Source of the DNA: Flavobacteriales bacterium
Lineage (GTDB): Bacteria; Bacteroidota; Bacteroidia; Flavobacteriales; Flavobacteriaceae
DNA: 19,376 nt
Assembly: GCA_026983815.1 (NCBI GenBank)
Contig: JALSTJ010000051.1
Location: 1 to 19,376 of the forward strand
Reading direction: 5' to 3'
Of this stretch, positions 1-7,294 are shown one piece after another (the first letter of the stretch is position 1; every line of letters begins with the position of its first letter). The notes beneath the pieces are model-generated. The model was not told the origin of the DNA. It made no database searches and saw only the letters and a program-made list of their open reading frames with translations. Position numbers and translations under genes: made by a program.

Positions 1-626
1 AATTCAAACCTACTTACCAACGTTTGCTGTTTGCAAGAGCTATGAGCTTATACAAATTGAAAGATTATTTTTCTGCCGGAGAACTTTTTAGAAAATTTAC
101 CCGATTGTTTCCCGAAAGCACCAAAGCGGAAGAAGCCGATTTCTATATCGTAAAAGCTTATTATGAGCTTTCGCCCAAATATTCAGTGGATCAATCCTAT
201 ACCAAAAGAGGAATTGAAGAAATTCAACAATTTCTTAAAAGACATCCTTACTCAAAATTCAAAGATGAAATCAATAAAATGAATACCGAACTCACACATA
301 AGTTGGAAAAAAAATATTTTGAGATTGGCAAACAATACTACGATCTGGATTATTATAAATCCGCCATTGTCTCTTTCAATAATTTCTTGGTAGATTATCC
401 CGGTTCTATATACAAACCCGATGCACTTTTCTATCGATTTAAAGCAGCTTCGGATTTGGCAATCAATAGTATAGAATCCAAAAAAGGAGCTCGTTTGCAA
501 AAAGCTATTGGATATTACAAAAATTTTGTAAAAAAATATGCCAATTCCAAATATAAAAAAGAAGCAGACAAAATTTATGAAAAATTGAACAAAGAATTAA
601 AAAAGAAAACCGATAAACCTGTATAA
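1..626 (+). CDS. bamD: Outer membrane protein assembly factor BamD (5' partial)
   Basis: BamD is a periplasm-facing lipoprotein of the BAM complex, which folds beta-barrel proteins into the outer membrane. The reading frame is open to the left edge (the frame starting at base 3 encodes FKPTYQR before the first possible start), so the N-terminus, including any signal peptide and lipobox cysteine, lies outside the window. The visible part is made of TPR-like helical repeats typical of BamD: a YKLKDYFSAGELFRKFTRLFP unit, then YYDLDYYKSAIVSFNNFL with a following DYPGS turn, then a last helix pair ending in a Lys-rich tail. The middle repeats and the aromatic-rich helix turns match the Bacteroidota BamD/YfiO family. 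It is followed 12 nt later by the omega gene, a neighbour pair common in Flavobacteriia. The family call is fairly sure; a generic TPR lipoprotein is the main alternative. Confidence 0.85.
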   Translation, partial: FKPTYQRLLFARAMSLYKLKDYFSAGELFRKFTRLFPESTKAEEADFYIVKAYYELSPKYSVDQSYTKRGIEEIQQFLKRHPYSKFKDEINKMNTELTHKLEKKYFEIGKQYYDLDYYKSAIVSFNNFLVDYPGSIYKPDALFYRFKAASDLAINSIESKKGARLQKAIGYYKNFVKKYANSKYKKEADKIYEKLNKELKKKTDKPV

Positions 627-638
627 AAATTGATTACC

Positions 639-980
639 ATGATAGATTTAAAAAAAACAAAAGCACCTGTAACTACCGAAACTTTTGATAGAAAAAAAAT
701 CAAAGCTCCTACGAATAATATTTATGAAGCTATTGTAATTATAGGAAAAAGAGCAGAGCAAATCAATTTGGAGCTCAAAAAAGAACTCAAAGACAAATTG
801 GCTAGTTTTGAAACCGATCAGGAGGTTCTAGCCGAAGTTTTTGAAAATAAAGAACAAATAGATATTTCCAGATTCTATGAAAGACTTCCAAAACCTACTG
901 CTATTGCTTTGCAAGAATGGTTGGAAGAAAAAATTTTCTGGAAAGAAGTATCTGAAGATGATACCAAGAAAATCTACTAA
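639..980 (+). CDS. rpoZ: DNA-directed RNA polymerase omega subunit, Bacteroidota type
   Basis: Omega (Rpb6-like) is the small RNA polymerase subunit that helps beta-prime fold and assemble. The 113-residue product starts MIDLKKTKAPVTTETFD and carries the stretch NNIYEAIVIIGKRAEQIN, which matches the conserved N-terminal omega helix (family pattern: Ala-Ile-x-x-x-x-x-Arg-Ala-x-x-Ile). The C-terminal part (ENKEQIDISRFYERLPKP, then an EWLEEKIFW helix) is the extension seen in Bacteroidota omegas. I chose the ATG at 639; an in-frame TTG at 630 would add three residues (MIT) but is less likely because the family begins with M(I)DLKKT. It lies 12 nt after bamD and 6 nt before coaBC, so it is probably co-transcribed with both, far from rpoB and rpoC. 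Confidence 0.85.
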   Translation: MIDLKKTKAPVTTETFDRKKIKAPTNNIYEAIVIIGKRAEQINLELKKELKDKLASFETDQEVLAEVFENKEQIDISRFYERLPKPTAIALQEWLEEKIFWKEVSEDDTKKIY

Positions 981-986
981 CAAAAA

Positions 987-2189
987 ATGCCTTTGCAAGG
1001 GAAAAATATTGTTTTGGGAATAACCGGTGGAATTGCCGCCTACAAAATTCCCTTTTTAGTAAGAATGCTGATTAAAGCAGGCGCTTCGGTCAGGATTTGC
1101 ATGACTCCTTCAGCAAAGGATTTTGTTACCCCCGTTACTTTATCCACACTTTCCAATAATCCGGTTGTAATTGATTTTATAAATAATTCCAAAGGCTCAT
1201 GGAACAATCATGTAGAATGGGGTTTGTGGGCGGATTTGTTTGTTTTTGCTCCTGTAACCGCCAATACTTTATCAAAAATGGCTCACGGACAAGCTGATAA
1301 TTTTTTAACAGCTGTATATATGTCTGCCAAAGCGCCTGTTTTTATTGCTCCGGCAATGGATTTGGATATGTATAAACATCCGGCGACAAAAAAAAATATT
1401 GAAATACTTAAATCTTACGGAAATCATATAATTCCCGCCACTTCCGGAGCGCTTGCCAGCGGTCTTACAGGACCGGGACGTATGGAAGAACCGGAAAATA
1501 TTTTCAAGCAAATACAAGAGTTTTTTTCAAAAAAAAAAGTATTAACCGGTAAAAAAATTCTTATTACCGGCGGTCCTACTTTTGAAGCACTAGACCCTGT
1601 GCGTTTTATAGGAAATCATTCCAGCGGAAAAATGGGAATTGCACTGGCTGAAAAAGCTGCGGAGCTAGGCGCCGAAGTTCATCTGATTTTGGGACCGACA
1701 CACCTAAAACCTGAAAATCCTAATATCAAGCAAACACATATTCAATCTGCCAGTGAAATGTATCGCGAAGTGATGGCTCGTCAGAAGGAATCGGATATCA
1801 TCATTATGAGTGCCGCCGTCGCAGATTTTACTCCCGAAAAAAAATCAAATCACAAAATAAAAAAAACATCCAATACGTTAAAGTTAAATCTGATTAAGAC
1901 GCAAGATATTCTAAAAAAATTAGGAGAAAACAAAAAAGAAGGACAAATTTTGGTAGGTTTTGCCATGGAAACACAAAATGAATTGGAAAATGCAAAGAAA
2001 AAACTCAAAAAAAAGAATTTGGATTTGATCGTATTAAATTCTCTAAACGAAAAAAAAGCCGGTTTCAAACATGATACCAACAAAGTTACAATTATTAATG
2101 CAGAATTAAATACAAAAGTTTTTCCTTTGAAATCCAAAATAGATGTAGCTCATGACATTTTTAATGAAATCCTTAAACTCTATGAATAA
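987..2189 (+). CDS. coaBC: Bifunctional phosphopantothenoylcysteine decarboxylase / phosphopantothenate-cysteine ligase
   Basis: Cytosolic enzyme of coenzyme A synthesis: the CoaB half joins 4'-phosphopantothenate to cysteine, and the CoaC half (FMN-dependent) decarboxylates the product to 4'-phosphopantetheine. At 400 residues it has full family length. Residues 1-180 are the flavoprotein domain with GITGGIAAYK (11-20), the catalytic His75 in NNHVEWG, and a PVTANT flavin motif (89-94). The linker leads to the CoaB domain with GGPTFEALDPVRFIGNHSSGKMG (about 195-217), SAAVADF and a KIKK motif, all family hallmarks. Two decarboxylase positions differ from E. coli: Asp125 replaces the Asn of the PAMN motif, and Ser158 replaces the reducing Cys158 in the ACG-x-x-GxGR segment (here ASGLTGPGRM). 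The gene starts 6 nt after omega, and its stop overlaps the DUF4835 start by 8 nt. Confidence 0.95.
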   Translation: MPLQGKNIVLGITGGIAAYKIPFLVRMLIKAGASVRICMTPSAKDFVTPVTLSTLSNNPVVIDFINNSKGSWNNHVEWGLWADLFVFAPVTANTLSKMAHGQADNFLTAVYMSAKAPVFIAPAMDLDMYKHPATKKNIEILKSYGNHIIPATSGALASGLTGPGRMEEPENIFKQIQEFFSKKKVLTGKKILITGGPTFEALDPVRFIGNHSSGKMGIALAEKAAELGAEVHLILGPTHLKPENPNIKQTHIQSASEMYREVMARQKESDIIIMSAAVADFTPEKKSNHKIKKTSNTLKLNLIKTQDILKKLGENKKEGQILVGFAMETQNELENAKKKLKKKNLDLIVLNSLNEKKAGFKHDTNKVTIINAELNTKVFPLKSKIDVAHDIFNEILKLYE

Positions 2190-3192
2190 ATACTTATTTC
2201 TATTTTTAATATTACTGGGATGGAGTGCCACAGCACAAGAATTCAAATGCAATGTTACCATTGACGCCAGTGGTATTCAAGGTTCAAACAAACAAATTTT
2301 TAAGAGCTTGGAGCGTTCCATTGAAGAATTTGTCAATAATAACCGTTGGACGGATAAAAGGTTTTTGCCCTATGAAAAAATAAAATGCGATATCATTTTA
2401 AACGTGAAATCGTATGATAGAAAATCTAATGAAATCACATCCGAGCTTTATTTTAGATCGTACCGCCCCATATACAAATCGGATTATCAAACTCTGCTTT
2501 TGAATTTAATCGATAAAAATTTTAAATTTCAATACCAACAATTTCAGAAACTAGACTTTAATCCCGAATTTTTTACTGATAATCTTACCAGCACCCTTGC
2601 TTTTTATTTATATGTCGCCTTAGGACATGATTTCGAAAGTTTTAAACAAGATGCCGGAAGACCTTTTTTTGAAAAAGCCGAAATCGTTCAAAAAAATGCT
2701 GCACAAAACGGTTTGACCGAATGGGAAGCAAAAAACGGAGGAACGGGAAAAGGTGATTTAATTGAATTACTTTTGGATGAACAAAGTAAATACTACCATA
2801 AAACCATATATACTTATCATCGTTGGGGTTTGGACAAAATGGCGGATAATTTAAAATTGGGAAAAAGCAACATTATTACAGCTATTAATTACCTGTCAAA
2901 ATTGAAAATGGAAAACCGCAATGCTTCCTACTTAATTAAGATTTTCTTTGATGCCAAATCCGATGAAATTGTGCAAATATTTAAAGAAGGACCACGAGTA
3001 AATTTGAATTATATAGTAAATAAATTAGAAAGCTTGGCTCCAAATTATCATTTCAAATGGCAAGAACTCAAGGGAGGCAACGCAAGATTACCAAGAACTA
3101 ACGAAGGAGAGAAAACAAATCCGAGAAAAAATTTCGGACCTCCAAGAATGAGGGGAATGCAAGAAGAAAAATCACAAGAAAAAGAAAAGTAG
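2182..3192 (+). CDS. Secreted DUF4835 family protein
   Basis: Protein of unknown function in the DUF4835 family, found in Bacteroidota. The start at 2182 gives a clean Sec signal peptide (MNKYLFLFLILLGWSATAQ, cut probably after Ala-Gln), so the 336-residue product should enter the periplasm or outer membrane. Upstream in-frame ATGs at 2152 and 2164 would lengthen the charged start and lie deeper in coaBC. The body is an alpha/beta domain with a conserved-looking EFKCNVTIDASGIQGSNKQIFKSLE opening, an early NNRWTDKRFLPYEKIKCDI strand region, and a central ALGHDFESFKQDAGRPFFEKAEIVQKNA helix. From about residue 298 the chain changes to a charged, Gly/Pro/Arg/Lys/Glu-rich tail of about 39 residues that looks disordered. 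It overlaps coaBC by 8 nt and ends 1 nt before rnz. In Flavobacteriia this family regularly follows coaBC; its role is unknown to me. Confidence 0.85.
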   Translation: MNKYLFLFLILLGWSATAQEFKCNVTIDASGIQGSNKQIFKSLERSIEEFVNNNRWTDKRFLPYEKIKCDIILNVKSYDRKSNEITSELYFRSYRPIYKSDYQTLLLNLIDKNFKFQYQQFQKLDFNPEFFTDNLTSTLAFYLYVALGHDFESFKQDAGRPFFEKAEIVQKNAAQNGLTEWEAKNGGTGKGDLIELLLDEQSKYYHKTIYTYHRWGLDKMADNLKLGKSNIITAINYLSKLKMENRNASYLIKIFFDAKSDEIVQIFKEGPRVNLNYIVNKLESLAPNYHFKWQELKGGNARLPRTNEGEKTNPRKNFGPPRMRGMQEEKSQEKEK

Positions 3193-3193
3193 T

Positions 3194-4105
3194 ATGATGA
3201 AATTGCATATTTTGGGCTGTCATTCGGCAACACCAAGGAGTTTGGTTTTTCCATCATCACAAGTATTGGAAATCGATAATGAACTTATCTTGATTGATGC
3301 CGGTGAAGGTATGCAAATTCAATTGCGAAAATATAAACACAAATTCAACAAAATCAAACATATTTTTATCTCCCACCTTCATGGTGATCATTTTTTCGGA
3401 TTGGTAGGATTTTTATCTTCATTGCGACTACTTGGCCGTGAAAAAGAACTTCATATTTTTGCACCGGTCGGTTTGAAAGAAATTATCGAGTTACAATTTA
3501 AAATCGCACAAACAGATATCAACTATCCCTTGATCTTCCATGAACTTTCAAGCCATGACAGTCAAAATATTTTAGATGAAAAAAAATTTAAAGTAGATAC
3601 TATTCCGCTAAAACACAGAATTTATGCCAATGGTTTTTTGATTAGAGAAAAAGAAAAACCTCGTAAATTAAACATGGAATCCATCCAAAAATATCCGGAA
3701 ATTGAAACTTGGGCTTATCACAATCTAAAGGTAGGAAAAGATTTTGTTACCGAAAATGGAACAATCATTCCCAATGTAGAATTGACTTTGGCTCCCCTAC
3801 CTCCAAAATCTTATGCTTATTGTTCAGATACCATTTACAAACCCGATATCATTCCTCTTATTAAAAATGTGGATTTACTCTATCATGAAGCCACATTCTT
3901 GGAAGAACACAAGGAACTCGCCAAAAAAACCAAACACAGCACCGCCAAACAAGCTGCTGATATAGCCAAACAAGCAGAAGTTAAAAAACTGGTGTTGGGA
4001 CATTTTTCATCAAGATACAAAGATGAAGAACAATTTAAAATAGAAGCGCAAAGTATTTTTCCCAATACTGATATTGCCAAAGAAGGAAAAGTATTTGAAA
4101 TTTGA
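3194..4105 (+). CDS. rnz: Ribonuclease Z (tRNA 3'-processing endonuclease)
   Basis: Zinc-dependent metallo-beta-lactamase-fold endonuclease that removes 3' trailers from tRNA precursors in the cytosol. The 303-residue length is normal for the bacterial short form. The zinc ligands are visible in order: the HLHGDH motif at residues 61-66, His141 in PLKHRI, Asp212 in YCSDT, and His270 in VLGHFSSRY; the HEATF motif at 231-235 is also a family mark. The beta-lactamase opening GCHSATP and LILIDAGEGMQIQL fit as well. An alternative ATG lies one codon downstream (3197); I keep 3194, one base after the DUF4835 stop, which implies tight coupling. Because the genomic tRNA in this window lacks an encoded CCA, an enzyme of this type would be expected to make its 3' end. 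Confidence 0.95.
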   Translation: MMKLHILGCHSATPRSLVFPSSQVLEIDNELILIDAGEGMQIQLRKYKHKFNKIKHIFISHLHGDHFFGLVGFLSSLRLLGREKELHIFAPVGLKEIIELQFKIAQTDINYPLIFHELSSHDSQNILDEKKFKVDTIPLKHRIYANGFLIREKEKPRKLNMESIQKYPEIETWAYHNLKVGKDFVTENGTIIPNVELTLAPLPPKSYAYCSDTIYKPDIIPLIKNVDLLYHEATFLEEHKELAKKTKHSTAKQAADIAKQAEVKKLVLGHFSSRYKDEEQFKIEAQSIFPNTDIAKEGKVFEI

Positions 4106-4107
4106 TG

Positions 4108-4115
4108 TATTTTTG
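4108..4115 (+). promoter_or_regulatory. Possible Bacteroidota -7 promoter element before pdxH
   Basis: The octamer TATTTTTG fits the TAnnTTTG -7 box of Bacteroidota vegetative promoters and lies 20 nt before the pdxH ATG. A TTTG at 4094-4097 is too close (10 nt) to be a standard -33 element, and nothing better sits 17-23 nt upstream. A short inverted repeat (GTATTT 4107-4112 with AAATAC 4120-4125) overlaps the box. This is a weak call from one half of a promoter. Confidence 0.3.
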
Positions 4116-4135
4116 TAGGAAATACCTATCAATCC

Positions 4136-4783
4136 ATGGAAAAAGATTTAAGCAATTATAGAAAAAATTATCAAAAAAGTCAATTGGACGAGAATACTAT
4201 TCCCGAAAATCCCATGGAACTTTTTAGAGATTGGTTCTATGAAGCAGAAAAAAAAGAAGATTGTATTGAAGTAAATGCCATGAGTTTGGCAACCCAAAGC
4301 ACTGATGATTTTCCACGTATTCGAGTAGTATTGCTAAAAAAATTTACATGGGAAGGTTTTATTTTTTACACCAATTATAACAGTGAAAAAGGCAAAGCCA
4401 TCGAAAAAGACAATCGGGTATCTTTGGCTTTTTTTTGGCCAAAAATGGAAAGGCAAATCATCATCAAAGGTTTTGCTGAAAAAATAGCCGAAAATTTATC
4501 CGACGGATATTTTGAAACCCGACCCAGAGGCAGTCAAATAGGAGCTTGGGCATCTCCGCAAAGCCAAGTAATTCCATCTAAAAAATATTTGGAAGAACGC
4601 TTTGTCAAATTTGAAAAAGAATTTGAAGGTAAAGAAGTGCCCAGACCCGATTTTTGGGGAGGATATTTGGTAAAACCCGTAGAAATAGAATTCTGGCAAG
4701 GCAGACCCAATCGTTTGCATGACAGAATAAGATATCAATTGGAAAAAGATTTTAATTGGAAAAAGGAAAGATTGGGAAGTTAG
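4136..4783 (+). CDS. pdxH: Pyridoxamine 5'-phosphate oxidase
   Basis: FMN-dependent oxidase that turns pyridoxine or pyridoxamine 5'-phosphate into pyridoxal 5'-phosphate, the last step of vitamin B6 cofactor synthesis and salvage; a cytosolic dimer. The 215 residues match family size. Visible motifs are RIRVVLLK (61-68) and FIFYTNYNSEKG (75-86), which bind FMN in the split-barrel fold, FFWPKMERQIIIKG (99-112), SQIGAWASPQS (133-143), and the C-terminal FWQGRPNRLHDR (186-197), whose Arg-Leu-His-Asp-Arg core contacts the substrate. The final WKKERLGS corresponds to the conserved W-x-x-x-RL-x-P end, with Ser in place of Pro. It follows rnz after a 30-nt gap holding a TATTTTTG box, so it may have its own promoter as well as read-through. 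Confidence 0.96.
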   Translation: MEKDLSNYRKNYQKSQLDENTIPENPMELFRDWFYEAEKKEDCIEVNAMSLATQSTDDFPRIRVVLLKKFTWEGFIFYTNYNSEKGKAIEKDNRVSLAFFWPKMERQIIIKGFAEKIAENLSDGYFETRPRGSQIGAWASPQSQVIPSKKYLEERFVKFEKEFEGKEVPRPDFWGGYLVKPVEIEFWQGRPNRLHDRIRYQLEKDFNWKKERLGS

Positions 4784-4795
4784 TTTGGTAAAGTA

Positions 4796-4814
4796 TTTGC
4801 AACCAAATTGCAAA
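4796..4814 (+). promoter_or_regulatory. Inverted repeat upstream of the DUF2807 gene (possible operator or weak terminator)
   Basis: TTTGCAA and TTGCAAA form perfect 7-nt arms around a 5-nt CCAAA spacer, in the 69-nt gap between pdxH and the DUF2807 gene. With one unpaired A the arms extend to 9 nt (TATTTGCAA / TTGCAAAATA). No T-tract follows, so an operator or mRNA hairpin is as likely as a terminator. A TAACTTTA at 4822-4829 resembles a degraded -7 box just downstream. Confidence 0.3.
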
Positions 4815-4852
4815 ATATTATTTAACTTTATAAAATCAAAAAATTTAATCAA

Positions 4853-5683
4853 ATGAAAAAATTATTTTTACTAAGCTTGACATTAAGCATCTTTTTTACT
4901 TACGGACAACGCAAAGAGAAAATCAAAGGCAATCGTGAAGTTCTTATTAAGAAATTTACAATTCCTTCTTTTAATTCTATCGAAGTAGGTGAAAAGTTCG
5001 AAATAGAATTACAAAAATCAACAGACACCACACGAATAGTTGTTGAAACGGATGATAATCTTTTTGATGTAATACATTTTAATGTTGAAGAAGGGATATT
5101 AAAATTTAATACTTCCAAAGAAATTGTTAAGAAAAAAAGATTAAAAATAACGGTTTTTGTGCCGGAAAACTTTTCGTCAATCAAAGTATTTGAAAAAGCC
5201 AAAGTTTTTAATGAAGAAGCATTTGGATTAGATCATCTGAAAATTGAAGCTTTGCAACGCGGAAAAATTAATCTCAATTTGGATATTAAAAAAGAGCTGA
5301 ATATCTATCTTACCGACAAAAGTAAATTTGAATTTGAGGGAACCGCCAAAACCGTAGAGATGAAAACCAATGAAAGTTCAGAAGCGGAAGCAAAATGGAC
5401 TGTTAAAAATATCAATATGGATATTCATGATCACAGTTTGGTTAAACTTAAAGGCAAAGCTGACAACAGTAAAATTAAAACAGGTCAAAAAACGGAATTA
5501 AAAGCAGAAAATTTTGTCAACGGAGATGCTGTGGTTGAAACAGAAGATAAATCATCAGCAGAAATCAATGTTAAAAATCATCTAGCCCTAAAAGCCAAAG
5601 GTAACTCGGAAGTTTATATCTATAATCATCCGAAAATCAATCTAAAAGTATTTACAGATAATGCCATTCTCTATAAAAAATAA
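4853..5683 (+). CDS. Exported GIN-domain (DUF2807) protein
   Basis: Putative envelope or secreted protein of the DUF2807 (head GIN) family; its biochemical role is not known. The 276-residue product begins with a Sec signal peptide (MKKLFLLSLTLSIFFTYG). The segment from FNSIEVGEKFEIEL through TTRIVVETDDNLFDVIHFNVEEGILKFNT is the typical start of the family: a short strand ending in an I-x-V-x-x-x-F-x-I motif followed by a D-x-N/D turn. The remaining chain is a run of short, regularly spaced beta strands with alternating charged turns (INLNLDIKKELNIYLTDKSKFEFEG, then AEINVKNHLALKAKGNSEVYIYN), consistent with a right-handed beta-helix or solenoid. No membrane anchor follows. Its last 23 nt overlap the start of the OstA-like gene, so the two are almost certainly translated from one mRNA. 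Confidence 0.8.
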   Translation: MKKLFLLSLTLSIFFTYGQRKEKIKGNREVLIKKFTIPSFNSIEVGEKFEIELQKSTDTTRIVVETDDNLFDVIHFNVEEGILKFNTSKEIVKKKRLKITVFVPENFSSIKVFEKAKVFNEEAFGLDHLKIEALQRGKINLNLDIKKELNIYLTDKSKFEFEGTAKTVEMKTNESSEAEAKWTVKNINMDIHDHSLVKLKGKADNSKIKTGQKTELKAENFVNGDAVVETEDKSSAEINVKNHLALKAKGNSEVYIYNHPKINLKVFTDNAILYKK

Positions 5684-7253
5684 ACTGTTTTATATTTTTT
5701 TCATTTTTTTTGCTTTGGGATTTTCACAACAAAATCTCAATGATAAACCTGCTTTAATACAAATTTTGCATGCCGATTATGCTACTACAAATGAAAAATA
5801 TCCGGGAAAGCAATTATTATCGGGAAATGTTGAAATCGAACATGATCATGCTACACTATATTGCGACAAAGCCATCGTGGACAAACAAGAAAATACTGCC
5901 ATAGCAGTAGGAAACGTCCGTATGGTGCAAGGGGACAGTTTGGAAATGCGTTCGGGATATCTTTCTTACGATGGAAACCAAAGTTTTGCCAAAGCCATCG
6001 ATCATGTATTTTTGCAAGATCCTAAAATGAATTTGCAAACAGATACTTTGATGTTGGATAGAAAAAAACAAATTGCTTTTTACAATTCCGGAGGGATAAT
6101 ACATGATAGCATTAACGAATTGAAAAGTAAAATCGGAAAATACTTCCTCAATCAAAAAAAATACAGTTTTATCAACAATGTTCATATAAACAATCCCGAT
6201 TATCAATTGGATTCTTATCAACTGGATTATTTTACTGATTCCGGAGTATCCAATTTCTACGGACCAACAAAAATTTATAATGATCACAGTTATATTTACT
6301 CCGAAAAGGGACATTATGACAGCAAAAACAAAATCTCATGGTTTGTCAAAAATGCCTTTATTAAAGACCGACATACAACCATTAGAGGAGATAGTTTGTA
6401 TTATGAACAAAAAACCGGCTATGCAAATGCCAATAGAAATGTTGTTTTACATGACAGTTTAAACAATGTCTGGATTTTTAGCAACTATGGAGAATATTGG
6501 GGGAAGAAAGATTCTATAGAAGTAACAAAAAAACCTTTGATTATCTCTATTTCCAACAAGGATAGTTTATATATCCGAGCCCAAAAATTTATAGCAGCAG
6601 GAAAACAAGATCAACGCAAACTTTGGGGATTTAATCAAGTTAGATTTTTTAGCAAAGACTTTTCGGGTAGAGCAGACTCATTATATAGAGATGATCGATT
6701 GCGAATACTCAAACTCATGAAAAAACCAGTTCTTTGGAATGGAAATAGCCAAATAACCGGAAATATCATCAAGATAAAAAATGACAGTCTTAATCATGCT
6801 GATTCATTATTTATTCCAAAAAAAGTTTTTATCATACAAAAAGATTCTGCCGGTTATAATCAAATCAAGGGAAAAAAGCTGGTTGGCAAATTTGTTAAGA
6901 ATAAGATACACAAAATTGATATCTTAGGTAACACAGAAGTTATATATTACTTGCGTGATGAACAAAACAACTTAACCGGAATTGAAAAAAATAAATCCAG
7001 TAAAATTTCTATTACTTTTGATAAAAAAACTGATATTGAAACTGTCAAATTCTATGAAAAGGTAGAAGGAATCATCTACCCACCCGGTAAGCTTACCAAA
7101 AAAATATTTAAAGGATTTGATTGGCGTGGCAAAGAAATTATACGAACCAAAAAAGATGTTTTGGAAGGTTTTATGCCTGTTTTTAAAGCAGAAACAACGC
7201 AACAAAATACCTTTTTACCTGAAAGTGATTCCGAGGAAAATATAAAAAAATAA
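5661..7253 (+). CDS. OstA/LptA-like exported protein
   Basis: Probable periplasmic protein of the OstA family, relatives of LptA and the N-terminal domain of LptD, which bind lipopolysaccharide on its way to the outer membrane. The 530-residue chain starts with a signal peptide (IKNKLFYIFFIFFALGFSQ, residues 5-23). The first domain reads HADYATTNEKYPGKQLLSGNVEIEHDHATLYCDKAIVD, the hallmark of OstA: a G-N-V-x-I/L-x-H strand and a later GNVRMVQGDSLEMRSGYLSYD. Similar strand units recur (NVVLHDSLNNVWIFSNYGEYW, IRAQKFIAAGKQDQRKLWG), including several D-S/T-L-Y/M steps, giving an extended beta-jellyroll repeat. There is no C-terminal porin barrel of LptD type, so it is not full LptD. The start at 5661 overlaps the DUF2807 gene by 23 nt; it is the last plus-strand gene before a terminator-like hairpin. 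Function is inferred from family only. Confidence 0.8.
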   Translation: MPFSIKNKLFYIFFIFFALGFSQQNLNDKPALIQILHADYATTNEKYPGKQLLSGNVEIEHDHATLYCDKAIVDKQENTAIAVGNVRMVQGDSLEMRSGYLSYDGNQSFAKAIDHVFLQDPKMNLQTDTLMLDRKKQIAFYNSGGIIHDSINELKSKIGKYFLNQKKYSFINNVHINNPDYQLDSYQLDYFTDSGVSNFYGPTKIYNDHSYIYSEKGHYDSKNKISWFVKNAFIKDRHTTIRGDSLYYEQKTGYANANRNVVLHDSLNNVWIFSNYGEYWGKKDSIEVTKKPLIISISNKDSLYIRAQKFIAAGKQDQRKLWGFNQVRFFSKDFSGRADSLYRDDRLRILKLMKKPVLWNGNSQITGNIIKIKNDSLNHADSLFIPKKVFIIQKDSAGYNQIKGKKLVGKFVKNKIHKIDILGNTEVIYYLRDEQNNLTGIEKNKSSKISITFDKKTDIETVKFYEKVEGIIYPPGKLTKKIFKGFDWRGKEIIRTKKDVLEGFMPVFKAETTQQNTFLPESDSEENIKK

Positions 7254-7257
7254 AAAA

Positions 7258-7282
7258 AGAGACTGCATTTCAAACAGTCTCT
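7258..7282. terminator. Hairpin terminator between convergent operons
   Basis: AGAGACTG (7258-7265) and CAGTCTCT (7275-7282) form a perfect 8-bp stem with a 9-nt loop. It lies 4 nt after the OstA-like stop and 12 nt from the DUF3467 stop on the other strand. An A-run precedes it (U-tract for the minus strand) and CTTTCTT follows it, so it probably works in both directions. No experiment supports this. Confidence 0.75.
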
Positions 7283-7294
7283 CTTTCTTATAAT

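Noticed and set aside
987..1500. Sequencing error or pseudogene as the reason for the changed CoaBC active-site residues
   Set aside because: The frame is intact over 400 codons, all other motifs are kept, and each change replaces a residue by a chemically sensible one, so a functional variant is more likely.
2152..2181. Upstream start for the DUF4835 gene (ATG at 2152 or 2164)
   Set aside because: These add a stretch before a complete signal peptide and lie deeper within coaBC; the ATG at 2182 gives a normal export signal.
5856..6314. Open frame of 152 codons on the minus strand inside the OstA-like gene
   Set aside because: Antisense to a well-supported coding region, with no recognisable family and no own signals; a by-product of low-GC codon use.
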